A stretch of 64,000 bases of DNA from Nonomuraea rubra (GCF_014207985.1 NZ_JACHMI010000001.1:1781001-1845000), one strand, 5' to 3'; positions 7,689-16,928 are shown, counted from the stretch's first letter. Notes: generated by a model from the letters alone, not told the origin. A program made the numbers and translations.

Positions 7689-9731
7689 ATGACGCGGACG
7701 CGGATCAGACGGTATCGGCGCACCGGCGCCGGGATGCTGCGCGCCTCAGTGCATCTGTCTCCTCCTACGCTTCCGGATTGGCCGAAGCCTGGCTGCTCGA
7801 TCGAGCAGTGGCGGTCGTGGCTGTCCCCGGTGTGGGTGGATGAGCCCTTCCGGCAGGCGGTCACCCATGCCAGCCCGGACCTGGCCCGCCAGGTCCGGGC
7901 CGTGCTCGACGGGCAGGTGGACAACCCTCGCCGGGCCCGGCGCGCCGCGCTTGCCGTCGCGCGATACGCCCTGCGTTACGCGCACCGATCCACACCGTTC
8001 GGCTTGTTCGCCGGTGTCGCCCTGGTCGAGTTTGGCGACAGGTCCCTCGTGCACGTCGGGGATGCGCACGAGGCCGTCACCCGGCCCGACCCGGCAGCCC
8101 TGGACGCGGCGATCATCGCGTGGGAGACCGGCGGAGAACGGGAACGGATGGCCGACGTTGAGGTGTGCGTCAACAACCTTGCCCGCGTGCGCGACGGCCG
8201 CGTCCATGTTCCGGCCGAGGGCGCGGATGAGTTCTCCCTGGCATTGACGGCGGCGGTGGAGCTGGTGCTGCAGGCGGCCGGCTCTCCGATTCCGCATGCG
8301 GCCCTGCTGGGAAAGCTGGCCGCCGAGTTCCCGCACGTCGAACCCTGCCGCCGGGCCGAGCTGGTCGCTGAGCTGCTGCGCACGCGTTTGCTGCGTTCCC
8401 GGCTGCGTGCCGCCGCCACCGTCACCGACCCGGCCGCCGTCCTACCGCCCGCACTACTTGCCACGTGCGAACGCACAGCGGTGGATGTGCGGTTGGACAC
8501 CGAGGTGCGGCTGCCGGAAACGGTGGCGCTCGAGGTGGAGACGGCGGCGACTGTGCTGGCTCGGCTCGCGACTCATCCGGCTGGTACGCCGGCCTGGCGG
8601 CGCTACGCCGAACGGTTCGTCGACCGTTTCGGCGAGGGGGCCGAGGTTCCTGTGGAGCAGGTCACTGACTCCGTCCGCGGATTGGGGCTGCCGGACGGGT
8701 TCGGCCTGCTGTCGGAGCCGCCGAGACCGATGTCGCGCCGTGATCGGCTGCTGCTGGATCTCGCCGGGACCGCCGCCGTCCAGGGCAATCGAGCGGTGAT
8801 CTTGCCGGAGGCGATGGTTGAGGAGCTGGAAGCCGCTGCGGCTGAGCCGTTCACCAACCTCGCGCCCGCGCCCCACTTTGAGCTGTGCGCCCAGGTTCAG
8901 GCTCGCTCGATCGCCGCTCTGGACGCGGGCGACTTCCGGCTGCGAGTTCATACCGTCTCCCGCGCGGCCGGCGCCATGTCCGGACGGTTCTGGCATCTGC
9001 TGCCGGATCTGGCTGCGGGGTATGTCGCTCTGCCCACCGTCGCGGCCGGTGCCGTGCTGGCGCAGTTGTCCTTCCACCCCACGCGGGCCGAGGCCGACCT
9101 GCTCACGCGGGCACCACAGGTCGTGCCGAAGCTGGTCAGCGTCGGCGAGTACCGAGACAGCGGGCAAGAGGACGTGCTGCATCCGCGTGATCTGGTCGTC
9201 GGCGCCCGTGACGGCCACCTGTATCTGGCGGTGGCCGCGACCGGGGAACGCCTGGAGCTGCTGGCACCCACGGCGATCAACTTCCTCTGGAACAACTACA
9301 CGCCCCCACTGGTCCGGTTCCTGGCCGAGATCAGCCGCGCCGCCGCAGCGCAGGTGACGTGGTTCGACTGGGGCGCCGCGTGGACGTTGCCGTTCACCCC
9401 AGCCCTGCACTACCGGCGCACCGTCCTGGTCGCCGCCCGCTGGCAGCTCTACGCCCGGACGCTGCCCGGCCGTACGGCGCACCTGCAGGAGTGGGCCGGG
9501 CGCCTGCACGCCTGGCGACGCCGTGCCGGGGTGCCTGAGCGGGTGCTGCTGGCCGTCGATGACCAGCATCTGCCGCTGGACCTGACCCGGGAGATGGACG
9601 TGGACCTGCTGCGCGCGCACCTGGGCGGGACACCGGTCGCGGTGTTGTTCGAGGCACCGCCACGGGACGCCGATGGGTGGATCGACGGGCGGGCGCACAG
9701 CATGGTCGTCTCCCTGAAGTCGAGCCGATGA
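7689..9731 (+). CDS. lanB: lanthipeptide dehydratase, LanB glutamylation half
   Basis: A 680-residue N-terminal LanB (lantibiotic dehydratase) protein, which uses glutamyl-tRNA to glutamylate Ser/Thr of the precursor core. The characteristic LanB part appears in RYALRYAHRSTPFGLFAGVAL (residues about 93-113), and the C-terminus ends in the usual GRAHSMVVSL. Full-length LanB enzymes are about 1000 residues because they include the elimination domain; here that domain is separate, at the N-terminus of the protein encoded at 10842. GGAG eight bases before the ATG at 7689 sets the start, although an in-frame ATG lies at 7662. The stop overlaps the lanC start (ATGA), indicating translational coupling. 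Confidence 0.92.
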   Translation: MTRTRIRRYRRTGAGMLRASVHLSPPTLPDWPKPGCSIEQWRSWLSPVWVDEPFRQAVTHASPDLARQVRAVLDGQVDNPRRARRAALAVARYALRYAHRSTPFGLFAGVALVEFGDRSLVHVGDAHEAVTRPDPAALDAAIIAWETGGERERMADVEVCVNNLARVRDGRVHVPAEGADEFSLALTAAVELVLQAAGSPIPHAALLGKLAAEFPHVEPCRRAELVAELLRTRLLRSRLRAAATVTDPAAVLPPALLATCERTAVDVRLDTEVRLPETVALEVETAATVLARLATHPAGTPAWRRYAERFVDRFGEGAEVPVEQVTDSVRGLGLPDGFGLLSEPPRPMSRRDRLLLDLAGTAAVQGNRAVILPEAMVEELEAAAAEPFTNLAPAPHFELCAQVQARSIAALDAGDFRLRVHTVSRAAGAMSGRFWHLLPDLAAGYVALPTVAAGAVLAQLSFHPTRAEADLLTRAPQVVPKLVSVGEYRDSGQEDVLHPRDLVVGARDGHLYLAVAATGERLELLAPTAINFLWNNYTPPLVRFLAEISRAAAAQVTWFDWGAAWTLPFTPALHYRRTVLVAARWQLYARTLPGRTAHLQEWAGRLHAWRRRAGVPERVLLAVDDQHLPLDLTREMDVDLLRAHLGGTPVAVLFEAPPRDADGWIDGRAHSMVVSLKSSR

Positions 9732-10792
9732 GCGCCCTCGCACCGCAAGCCCTGGCCGAGGGTGCGCTCGGTGCGGCGCTGCTGCACATCGAGCGCGCCG
9801 ACCTGGCGGCCGCGCGCCCCCTGCTGCAGGAGGCGGTTGCAGATGGGGTCAGTACCGGCTCCAACGCCAGCCTCTTTCACGGAGCCCCGGCCCTGGAATT
9901 CGTTCTCGGCCGTGCCGGCCGCATCGACCGCGAAGTTCAGGCAGGCGTCGACCGGGTCGTGACCGCCCGCCTGGCCGCCGCCCGCCAGCGAAGGCTGGCC
10001 CGCCACTTGCCGACGCTCGCGGAATTCGACCTCATCCGCGGACTGACCGGACTAGGGGCACTCCTCCTGGCCCGTCGAGGCCCCTCGCCGCTGCTCGACG
10101 ACGTCCTGAGCCATCTGGTGTCGCTGGCGTGCCCGGTCGAAGCCAAGGGCCGTACGCTGCCCGGGTGGTGGTCGCCGGACAGCCCCACACACGAGGTGGA
10201 CATCCCCGGCGGCCACAGCAACAACGGCATGGCGCACGGCATCGCCGGACCGCTGGCGCTGCTGTCCCTGGCCGCCCGCCGCGGCATTCGCGTCGACGGC
10301 CAGAACAACGCCATCACCACGTTCGCGACCTGGCTGGAACAATTCGGCAGCTCCTACTGGATCACCCTCGACCAGCTCACCGCCGACGAGCCCTCGCAGG
10401 TGCCGCCCTTGCGGCCGTCCTGGTGCTACGGGGACCTGGGGATTGCCCGAGCCCTGCAGCTGGCCGCGCTCGCGCACGGCGACCCTGCTCGTGGGCAGAA
10501 GGCCGAGGGCATCGCTCTGGTGGCACTTGCCGACCCCGACCGTCTCGACCGGGTGAACGATGCCTCCCTCTGCCACGGCTGGGCCGGAATCCTGACCGTC
10601 ACCACCGCCCTCGCCGCCGACAGCGCCACCCCCGACCGGTTCACGACGAGCACCCAGCACGCTCGCCAGCAACTGGCCGCAGGAATCAACGAGCTGCCCA
10701 AAGCCGGGTTTCTTGAAGGGCGCGCCGGGGCGCAACTGGCGCTGGACGGCTCCAACACCACCGGCTGGACCAACGCCCTGCTGATCCACTGA
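9728..10792 (+). CDS. lanC: lanthipeptide cyclase LanC
   Basis: A 354-residue LanC-like cyclase that adds Cys thiols to dehydroalanine or dehydrobutyrine to form lanthionine rings. The zinc-binding signature is present: Cys in SWCYGDLG (about residue 235) and the Cys-His pair in SLCHGWAG (about residue 282). A conserved GHSNNGMAHGIAGPLALL segment matches the LanC (alpha/alpha)6 barrel. The start ATG overlaps the lanB stop by four bases. Four Cys in the precursor would need four cyclisations. Length is slightly short of the 400 or so residues of NisC, as is usual for actinobacterial members. Confidence 0.92.
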   Translation: MSALAPQALAEGALGAALLHIERADLAAARPLLQEAVADGVSTGSNASLFHGAPALEFVLGRAGRIDREVQAGVDRVVTARLAAARQRRLARHLPTLAEFDLIRGLTGLGALLLARRGPSPLLDDVLSHLVSLACPVEAKGRTLPGWWSPDSPTHEVDIPGGHSNNGMAHGIAGPLALLSLAARRGIRVDGQNNAITTFATWLEQFGSSYWITLDQLTADEPSQVPPLRPSWCYGDLGIARALQLAALAHGDPARGQKAEGIALVALADPDRLDRVNDASLCHGWAGILTVTTALAADSATPDRFTTSTQHARQQLAAGINELPKAGFLEGRAGAQLALDGSNTTGWTNALLIH

Positions 10793-10841
10793 CCCCGCCG
10801 TACACGCCGTATCGAACCGATGCAGGAGCAACAACGACGAC

Positions 10842-12893
10842 ATGGACAACTACGAGGACAATGTCGCCCCACCGGCCGAGCCGGAGTGGTGGCACGCCAC
10901 AATCCGCTTCCCCGGAGATGCCGAGGTGAGCCCCGAAGCGGCGGCCAAGCTCTCGGCCGCACTGACTGGGACCGGACGGCGCTTCCACTTCCTGCGCAAG
11001 GAGGGAGGGCTACGGCTGCGTACGGACCGCCCCGTGGACACCCTGCTCGACCAACTTGTCGCCGACGAGGTAGCGGCCGGGTGGGTGAGCGGCATATACG
11101 AGGCCGAGACCGACGCATTCGGTGGCCCGCAGGGCATGGCCATCGCCCACGCGCTGTTTTGCGCCGACAGCCCCGCCGCCTTGGCCGAGACCGGTAGCCG
11201 CGACAACAGGGAGCGGTGCATCCTGCTGCTGTCCTCGATGTACCGGGCAGCCGGGCTCGATCCGTTCGAGGTCGGCGACGTGTGGGCGAAGATCGGCGAC
11301 CTCCGCCCGCCGATCGACGCACCCGCCGAGGACCGCCGGGCGGCGGCGATCACCACGATGCGGCGCCTCATGAACGCCGACGCCGCCAAACGGTCCCACC
11401 CCGAACCGGGCTGGGTCCAGCGCGTCGCCGCGTTCGAGAACGCCGGCCGCCACCTTGCCCGCCTCGCGAAGGAGGGGCACTTGAAGCGAGGTCTGCGCGC
11501 CGTCCTCGCCCACCACGCGATCTTCGCGTTCAACCGGAACAACACGCCCGTAGCCGAGCAAGCCGCGGCTGCGTGGCTCGGTTGGCAGGCCGCCTTCGGA
11601 GATTCCGGACCGGCGGCCGCCTCTACCAGCCAGTCGCCACCAGCAACCCCTACCTTCACCAGGATGGAGACCGCCATCAGCACCCCCGCCGATCCCACCA
11701 AGCTGCGCGAGGCCATGGTGGCCAGGTACATCGACACCGGCCACCTGCGCACCCAGGAGATCATCGAGGCCTTCCGTACGGTCGAGCGCCACACGTTCGT
11801 CCCCGACGCCGATGTGGAGGCCGCCTACGTCGACGACGCCGTGCCGATCAAGCACGACACCGGTGGTGAGATGGTCTCCTGCATCTCCGCGCCGTCCATC
11901 GTCGCCACCCAACTGGAGCAGGTAGGCGCCCGCCCCGGCCACAACATCCTGGAGGCCGGGGCAGCCACCGGCTACAACGCCGCGCTCCTCGGCCACCTGG
12001 TCGCCCCGACCGGCCGCGTGTGGACGATCGACGTCGATCAAGACCTCGTCGACACCGCCCGCACACATCTGGCAGCCGCCAGAGTCGGCAACGTGACCGC
12101 CGTACTCGGCGACGGCGCGGCCGGGCTGCCGGATCACGCCCCCTTCGACCGCATCCAGTTCACCGTGGGTACCGGCGACATCCCCACCACGGTGCTCGAC
12201 CAGCTCGCCCCCGACGGCCGCCTGGTCATCCCGATGCGCATCCGCGGCAGCATCTCCCGCTCCTTCGCCTTCGAACGCGACGGCGACACCTGGAGAACCG
12301 TGTCGTGTGAGATGGCGACCTTCGTGCCGCTACGCAAGGGCATCTGCGACGACATCTACACGCGCGTCCAGATCGCCGGGGAAGGCGATGTCCACCTGGA
12401 GACCTTCAGCGAACAGCTCGTCGACCGCAAAGCGATGCGGACGATCCTGGACACCCCCGCCCACCCCATCTATACGGGCGTGAAGTTCCGGCAAGGCGAC
12501 CCGTGGCAGTGGGTGTACCTGTGGCTGGCATGCGTCCTGCCGAACGGGCTGTCGCGGATGCCCGGCCAGCGAGCCGGGTTCACCCCCCACTTCGCGTGGG
12601 GTTCGATGGCCGCGCTCGACCGCGACACCCTGGCCTACCTCACCCTCCGCGAAGGACAGGACACCGAAGGACGCTTCTGGGCCATCGGCGTCATTGGCCA
12701 CGGCCCACGCTCCGCCGTCCTCGCCGAGCAGGTCGCCACCGCGATCGAGGAATGGGACCGCGACCACGGCAACCACGCTCCCGCCCCCGGCTTCCGCATG
12801 GCCACCGGCGACAACCGCGACCAGCTCAAGGCGGCCGACCCGCGCTTCATCATCGACAAGCCCGCCAGCCGACTCGTCATCGACTGGCCATAG
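10842..12893 (+). CDS. LanB elimination domain fused to PCMT-type O-methyltransferase (FxLD system)
   Basis: A 683-residue two-domain protein. Residues 1-265 resemble the SpaB_C/thiopeptide-type elimination domain (WWHATIRFPGD, HFLRKEGGLRLRT, MAIAHALFCADS), which removes glutamate from glutamylated Ser/Thr and completes the split LanB. Residues about 290-683 are a protein-L-isoaspartate O-methyltransferase-like domain with motif I at ILEAGAATGYNAALLG and the preceding SCISAPSIVA region that contacts substrate. In FxLD clusters and the related LanS proteins this enzyme methylates a core Asp, leading to succinimide and isoaspartate. A 20-residue Ser/Thr/Pro-rich linker joins the domains. It follows lanC after about 50 bases. 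Function is known from the family, not shown here. Confidence 0.88.
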   Translation: MDNYEDNVAPPAEPEWWHATIRFPGDAEVSPEAAAKLSAALTGTGRRFHFLRKEGGLRLRTDRPVDTLLDQLVADEVAAGWVSGIYEAETDAFGGPQGMAIAHALFCADSPAALAETGSRDNRERCILLLSSMYRAAGLDPFEVGDVWAKIGDLRPPIDAPAEDRRAAAITTMRRLMNADAAKRSHPEPGWVQRVAAFENAGRHLARLAKEGHLKRGLRAVLAHHAIFAFNRNNTPVAEQAAAAWLGWQAAFGDSGPAAASTSQSPPATPTFTRMETAISTPADPTKLREAMVARYIDTGHLRTQEIIEAFRTVERHTFVPDADVEAAYVDDAVPIKHDTGGEMVSCISAPSIVATQLEQVGARPGHNILEAGAATGYNAALLGHLVAPTGRVWTIDVDQDLVDTARTHLAAARVGNVTAVLGDGAAGLPDHAPFDRIQFTVGTGDIPTTVLDQLAPDGRLVIPMRIRGSISRSFAFERDGDTWRTVSCEMATFVPLRKGICDDIYTRVQIAGEGDVHLETFSEQLVDRKAMRTILDTPAHPIYTGVKFRQGDPWQWVYLWLACVLPNGLSRMPGQRAGFTPHFAWGSMAALDRDTLAYLTLREGQDTEGRFWAIGVIGHGPRSAVLAEQVATAIEEWDRDHGNHAPAPGFRMATGDNRDQLKAADPRFIIDKPASRLVIDWP

Positions 12894-12912
12894 AAGGGAC
12901 ACAAGCGTCGTG

Positions 12913-14055
12913 ATGAACCCCGCGATCGCCGCCCGCATCCCGCTGGTCTGCCGTACCAAACCACCCGGCAAGCCCCTGGCAGCACGCATCGCCGATCTCA
13001 CCGCGCTTACCATCGAACCCGCAGGCGCCGACCACCATGACTTGGTGGCCCGCGCCTGCGGGGTCCTCAACATCTCCGCGCTCATCGCCTCCGACGCCGG
13101 ACTGCCCGACCTGGCCGCAAACTTGTGCTGGAGACAGCACACGATCTTCGCCAAGAGCGGGAGCCTCGACCAGGAGATCGCGGTCATGTCGCTGATGCCG
13201 CTGATCAACATCGCCCGGCTGCTGATCCGCGAAGGCGACGGCAAAGCCGCCTACGAGGTGCTCGACCAGCTCTACCGCGCCGCCCAGCAGCGCACCGCCA
13301 CCGTGATCCACGGCCACGACGTCAACCTGACGCCCCTGATCCACAGCCACGACGACCACCGTGCGGTCTGCACGGAGTTGTGGATGGCCCTGCTCATCGA
13401 CGGCGCCCGAGCCCTCGCCCAGCAAGGCCGCTGGAGCGAAGCCGCCGACGCCATGGCCGCCCACCGCGGCATCGGAGAACGGCTGCTCGACGGACGCCAA
13501 CTCAAGATCATGGCACTGATGGAACAGGGACTCCCCGACGAGGCCGCCGCCGTGATCGACGACACCGTCCCTGTGGAACCGTGGGAGGACACCGTCGCGG
13601 CGCTGTTGCGCATAGCCTGCCGCCCGCCCGGTACCACCACTCCACCGGAGGAACTACACCATGTCGTGCAGAAGGCACTGCCTCTGATCACCCACCACGA
13701 ACCGACGACAGCGGCATTCCGGGCCCGACTTGGCCTGACCGCGCTCGACCTGGCCGCCGGATCGACCTCCCGACTGGGCACAGCGCTCGTCGAGGTGGCT
13801 TCCACTGACGCCTACGCCGCACGAGACGTCCTCGGCCATCAGGGGATGCGCTGCCACATGACTGACCGGCACCAGCAGAACCTCGACGCCGTGATCACTG
13901 CTGCCGGGCTCGGAGCCGGGCGTCTCCCCCAGGTTCATGAGCACGCCATGGTCGCGGCTGTGGATCATGCCGAAGACCAGCTGCGAGCGCTGCTCAGCCA
14001 GGACGGCCCCTCATCGAGCTCCGGAATACACGATGAATCTTCCTTCAAGCCCTGA
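12913..14055 (+). CDS. TPR-like helical protein without HTH, lanthipeptide operon
   Basis: About 380 residues, mostly Ala/Leu-rich helices of tetratricopeptide character (for example LWMALLIDGARALAQQGRW, DAMAAHRGIGERLL). It resembles the C-terminal sensor part of actinobacterial XRE-TPR regulators but lacks any helix-turn-helix, so it may be a partner or a peptide-binding protein. It begins about 20 bases after the methyltransferase gene, with AAGGGA upstream; a GTG at 12910 is an alternative start. It is most likely the last cistron of the lanthipeptide operon. Its role in that pathway, if any, is unknown. Confidence 0.65.
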   Translation: MNPAIAARIPLVCRTKPPGKPLAARIADLTALTIEPAGADHHDLVARACGVLNISALIASDAGLPDLAANLCWRQHTIFAKSGSLDQEIAVMSLMPLINIARLLIREGDGKAAYEVLDQLYRAAQQRTATVIHGHDVNLTPLIHSHDDHRAVCTELWMALLIDGARALAQQGRWSEAADAMAAHRGIGERLLDGRQLKIMALMEQGLPDEAAAVIDDTVPVEPWEDTVAALLRIACRPPGTTTPPEELHHVVQKALPLITHHEPTTAAFRARLGLTALDLAAGSTSRLGTALVEVASTDAYAARDVLGHQGMRCHMTDRHQQNLDAVITAAGLGAGRLPQVHEHAMVAAVDHAEDQLRALLSQDGPSSSSGIHDESSFKP

Positions 14056-14221
14056 CGGCGGCTACTACGGTTCGGCCCCGACAGGAGGTACGCCGCGCTG
14101 GCCTTGGGTTGCATGGCCATTCGCCTGCTTCAACGCTGGCTCAGGCCGCACTGGGCCGGCTGGACGAAACTGTGGCGGCTGGCCACGCCGCACCTTCCGG
14201 TAGGCGCTGGCATGGCCGACC

Positions 14222-14359
14222 ATGGTCCTGGCTGGCAAGCTCGACACGGTGCTTGCTCAGCGATTGGCCGATCCCCAGGCAGCCGAGTACACGCCTGTAA
14301 TCGATAGCTCCACAGCACACCAATTGCAGTTTCCGCACGCTGTTGAGGACCGCGAATGA
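14222..14359 (+). CDS. short ORF translationally coupled to YdcF-like gene
   Basis: A 45-codon frame with protein-like content (GKLDTVLAQRLADPQAAEYT) whose TGA overlaps the ATG of the next gene. The frame is closed by a stop at 14201, and neighbouring frames upstream look like the missing first part of a gene, so this may be the remnant of a longer, frameshifted protein. No family recognised. Confidence 0.3.
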   Translation: MVLAGKLDTVLAQRLADPQAAEYTPVIDSSTAHQLQFPHAVEDRE

Positions 14360-14958
14360 CCGACGAAACCAGCCCTGAGCAAGTAGCTGAAATCACCGCG
14401 TTCGTGGACATCCAGGCTCCACCGCCAGCTGACCGGGCGACCGCTCTTTTCCTGTTCGGCACCAACCAGGCGCCGCCCGCAGAGATCGCCGCCGAGCGCT
14501 ACCACGCGGGCCTGGCACCTTTGATCATCGTCACCGGCGGTGTGAACCGGCACAGCGGCATCGTCGAAGGCCGGACATTCCAGCGTCAACTGATGGACCG
14601 AGGCATCCCCGAGGGTGTGATCCGCTGCGAGGACCGGTCCGCCAACACCTGGCAGAACGTCGAATTCTCGCTTGCGCACCTTCATGAAGCACTTCAGGTC
14701 GGACTGACGATCACGACGGTTTCGAAGTGGTACCACCGCCGTACCGTTCACATACTCAAGACCCTGCTCCACGACATCGGCGCCTTCTACGCCATCGGCT
14801 GGGAGCCCATCTACGCGGGCAAGCCGGTGACCCGGGCTAACTGGCCATCCATCCCCGACGGGAGGCGGCGGGTGCTCCGCGAATGGGAAGAGGTCTTTCG
14901 CCGGGTGGCAGACGGCAGACTCGCCACCCTGGAACGTGTGAACGGAACGTGGAGCTGA
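14356..14958 (+). CDS. YdcF/SanA-like DUF218 protein
   Basis: A 200-residue DUF218 (YdcF/ElyC/SanA) protein. The conserved elements are LFLFGTN near residue 30, the LIIVTGGVNRHSG loop near 56-68, GRTFQRQLMDRGIP, the acidic EDRSANTWQN segment, and VSKWYHRRT. No N-terminal membrane span is present, so it resembles the cytosolic YdcF type rather than envelope SanA. Members bind nucleotides or S-adenosylmethionine in some reports, and a reaction cannot be assigned. It starts within the stop of the short upstream ORF and is separated from the lanthipeptide operon by 300 bases. Confidence 0.85.
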   Translation: MTDETSPEQVAEITAFVDIQAPPPADRATALFLFGTNQAPPAEIAAERYHAGLAPLIIVTGGVNRHSGIVEGRTFQRQLMDRGIPEGVIRCEDRSANTWQNVEFSLAHLHEALQVGLTITTVSKWYHRRTVHILKTLLHDIGAFYAIGWEPIYAGKPVTRANWPSIPDGRRRVLREWEEVFRRVADGRLATLERVNGTWS

Positions 14959-15069
14959 CCCCTGCAACCCGACCAGCCGCGCAGATCGGGCCGCAACAAC
15001 CGGAGACGGCAACACGCGATGCTCATGGGTATTCAGGCGCCCAAGGCGATGGCGCGCGATGTTACGCAG

Positions 15070-15240
15070 CCGAAAGTCCGACTTGTGTGGGGAACATCTC
15101 GTCACACTGCATCTCCAGCAGCGACGGCATCTCACCGCGCCTGGGCGGCGCTAAACACCTGCTGGCCCGGCTGGGTGTCCCCCGCAAGACGATCCTGGAG
15201 ATGACCGCCGAGCCGGCGGGACGACCGCGGGAGCGCCGAT
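15070..15240 (+). pseudogene. degraded ORF upstream of the small HTH gene
   Basis: A coding trace split over two frames: GEHLVTLHLQQRRHLT in one and LLARLGVPRKTILEMTAEP in another, the latter running into the next ATG. The tail reads like the natural C-terminus of a gene coupled to the HTH gene. The family is not recognised and the 5' part is missing. Confidence 0.35.
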
Positions 15241-15547
15241 GCTCTCGCCCGTCTACCGGCTGATCCTGGCGATCGTGGCGCAGGCGCCGGACGGGCTGCG
15301 TGCCAAGGACATCTGCCGGATGCTGAACCTGGGAATGGAGCCCAAGCACACCGAGAGCCTGCGCGCCCAACTCAAGCGCCTCGTCGCTCGGGCCATTCTC
15401 AGCGAACCCGAACCCGGGCTGCTCATGCTACCCCGATCGGTCACGACGCATAGAAGCCGCTGTCCAAGCCAGACTGGACGGAGGCTCACAGAACGCTGCC
15501 TAAGGGTAACTATTCCTGCCGCGCAGACGGGTAAAGCAGTGCAATGA
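15239..15547 (+). CDS. small winged-helix-like protein
   Basis: A 102-residue protein whose first 70 residues read as a helix-turn-helix or winged helix: YRLILAIVAQAPDGLRAKDIC, then ESLRAQLKRLVARAILSEPEPG. The segment has the helix, turn, helix and wing (GLLML) pattern of MarR/GntR-like repeats. The final 30 residues are unlike the rest and may lie beyond a lost stop. The start overlaps a degraded upstream frame, so the pair may once have been an operon. Function unknown. Confidence 0.5.
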   Translation: MLSPVYRLILAIVAQAPDGLRAKDICRMLNLGMEPKHTESLRAQLKRLVARAILSEPEPGLLMLPRSVTTHRSRCPSQTGRRLTERCLRVTIPAAQTGKAVQ

Positions 15548-15551
15548 GAAT

Positions 15552-16928
15552 ATGACGGTCCGACGCCCTCGAGTACTAAGCGTGGCCCTGATGGCGGCCT
15601 CGCTTCTCGCCTCAGCCGCTGCAGGCGCTGCCCTAGCATCCGCCCGAACCACATCGCCATCCCCACGTCCATCTGGTCCGCAGGCGTCGATTCCCCCGCC
15701 GAGATCCGTTGAAGAGGCGGCACCAGCTCCGCAACGGCGCGGGCAGTGGATTCGGCGACTGCTCTTGCTAAGCACCCTCCTTATCGTGATCGCCGCCACC
15801 ACATGCGTTGCAGTTCTCTGGGAAGGAGGGCCGACCTGGGCACGTTACGTTCTGGCTGGTGTTGCAGTGGCTGTAGCCGCATGCATGGTCGTCGCATTCC
15901 TCATCGGTCCAGCCGCCCGATACCTATCAGGGGAACGAGCACGCCTCACCGAGGCCGAACGCAACCAGATGACTGTCACTGAACGTATCGAAGCTCTCAG
16001 CTCCGCCCGCCACACGCTCATACAAGCCGCCACCGGCCTCGTCGTCATCGGTGGTGTCGCCTTCACCGCACTCGGCCTCTGGTACACCGCTCGCACTGTG
16101 GAGACCGCTCAGGAAAGCCAGATCACCGACCGGTATACCAAGGCCGTTGAACAACTCGGATCCGCCAAAGAAGATGTACGACTGGGCGGCATCTACGCGC
16201 TTCAGCGCCTGGCCGCCGACTCTCCTCGTGATAAGGAAACCATCCGCAATGTGCTCGCCGCCTTTGTCCGCAACCGCGACTTTTGCATCGCGCCGACGGG
16301 GCAGGTGAGGCTCTCCAAGGCCTGCACTGTTACGGATCGACAAGCTCTCGTCGCAATCCCGCTCAGCAGACCTGGGGCTGATGTCTATGCAGCCCTCACC
16401 ATCGCCCCCACTTTCGCCAAGCAGGCCACCGACAGTAACATCCTCATCGCCGGACTTGCCGATTACTCATGGGTACGTTTTCCGCGAGCAGATCTGCTCG
16501 GCGCGTACTTGCCCGACACGAACCTGCGCGGCGCTCACCTAAACGGTGCAGATTTACGCTATGCCAACTTAAGTAATGCATATATACCCAACGCTGATCT
16601 ACGCGTGGCGGATCTTCGCCTCGCGGACCTCCGTGAATCGGACTTACGGGGAACAGACTTGGGTGGCGCGGATCTGCGCTTGGCGAATCTGGCGAACGCG
16701 GACCTTCGGGAAGCGAACCTGCGCGACGGGTACCTCAGTGGCGCAGACCTGAGCGGCGCATATCTTAGCAACGCAAACCTAGTCGGCGTGGACTTGCGAG
16801 GTGCTTACTTGGATGGCGCATACGTGGGCGGCGCTGACCTGCGTGGCGCGGATCTGCGAGATATTCATGGAATAACGGGCCAGCAAATACGAACGGTAGC
16901 CTTCGTTGATTCGACCACCCAGTTCTGA
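15552..16928 (+). CDS. membrane-anchored pentapeptide-repeat protein
   Basis: A 458-residue protein. It has hydrophobic segments at about 8-30, 75-92, 97-120 and 155-178, then a soluble part beginning TDRYTKAVEQLGSAKEDVRLGGI with the ALQRLAADSPRD element that commonly precedes pentapeptide repeats in actinobacteria. From about residue 300 to 440 there are some 25 tandem A(D/N)LXX repeats (for example ADLRLADLRESDLRG), which fold as a right-handed square beta-helix. The pre-repeat Cys-containing segment (NRDFCIAP, SKACTV) is typical. Such proteins are predicted signalling or scaffold proteins; no DNA-gyrase-mimic evidence exists here. The sequence near the repeats is less GC-rich than the neighbours. 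Confidence 0.85.
   Translation: MTVRRPRVLSVALMAASLLASAAAGAALASARTTSPSPRPSGPQASIPPPRSVEEAAPAPQRRGQWIRRLLLLSTLLIVIAATTCVAVLWEGGPTWARYVLAGVAVAVAACMVVAFLIGPAARYLSGERARLTEAERNQMTVTERIEALSSARHTLIQAATGLVVIGGVAFTALGLWYTARTVETAQESQITDRYTKAVEQLGSAKEDVRLGGIYALQRLAADSPRDKETIRNVLAAFVRNRDFCIAPTGQVRLSKACTVTDRQALVAIPLSRPGADVYAALTIAPTFAKQATDSNILIAGLADYSWVRFPRADLLGAYLPDTNLRGAHLNGADLRYANLSNAYIPNADLRVADLRLADLRESDLRGTDLGGADLRLANLANADLREANLRDGYLSGADLSGAYLSNANLVGVDLRGAYLDGAYVGGADLRGADLRDIHGITGQQIRTVAFVDSTTQF

Noticed and set aside
8454..9743. A 429-codon minus-strand frame opposite lanB
   Set aside because: It is the antisense of lanB, with shadow composition and no start signal.
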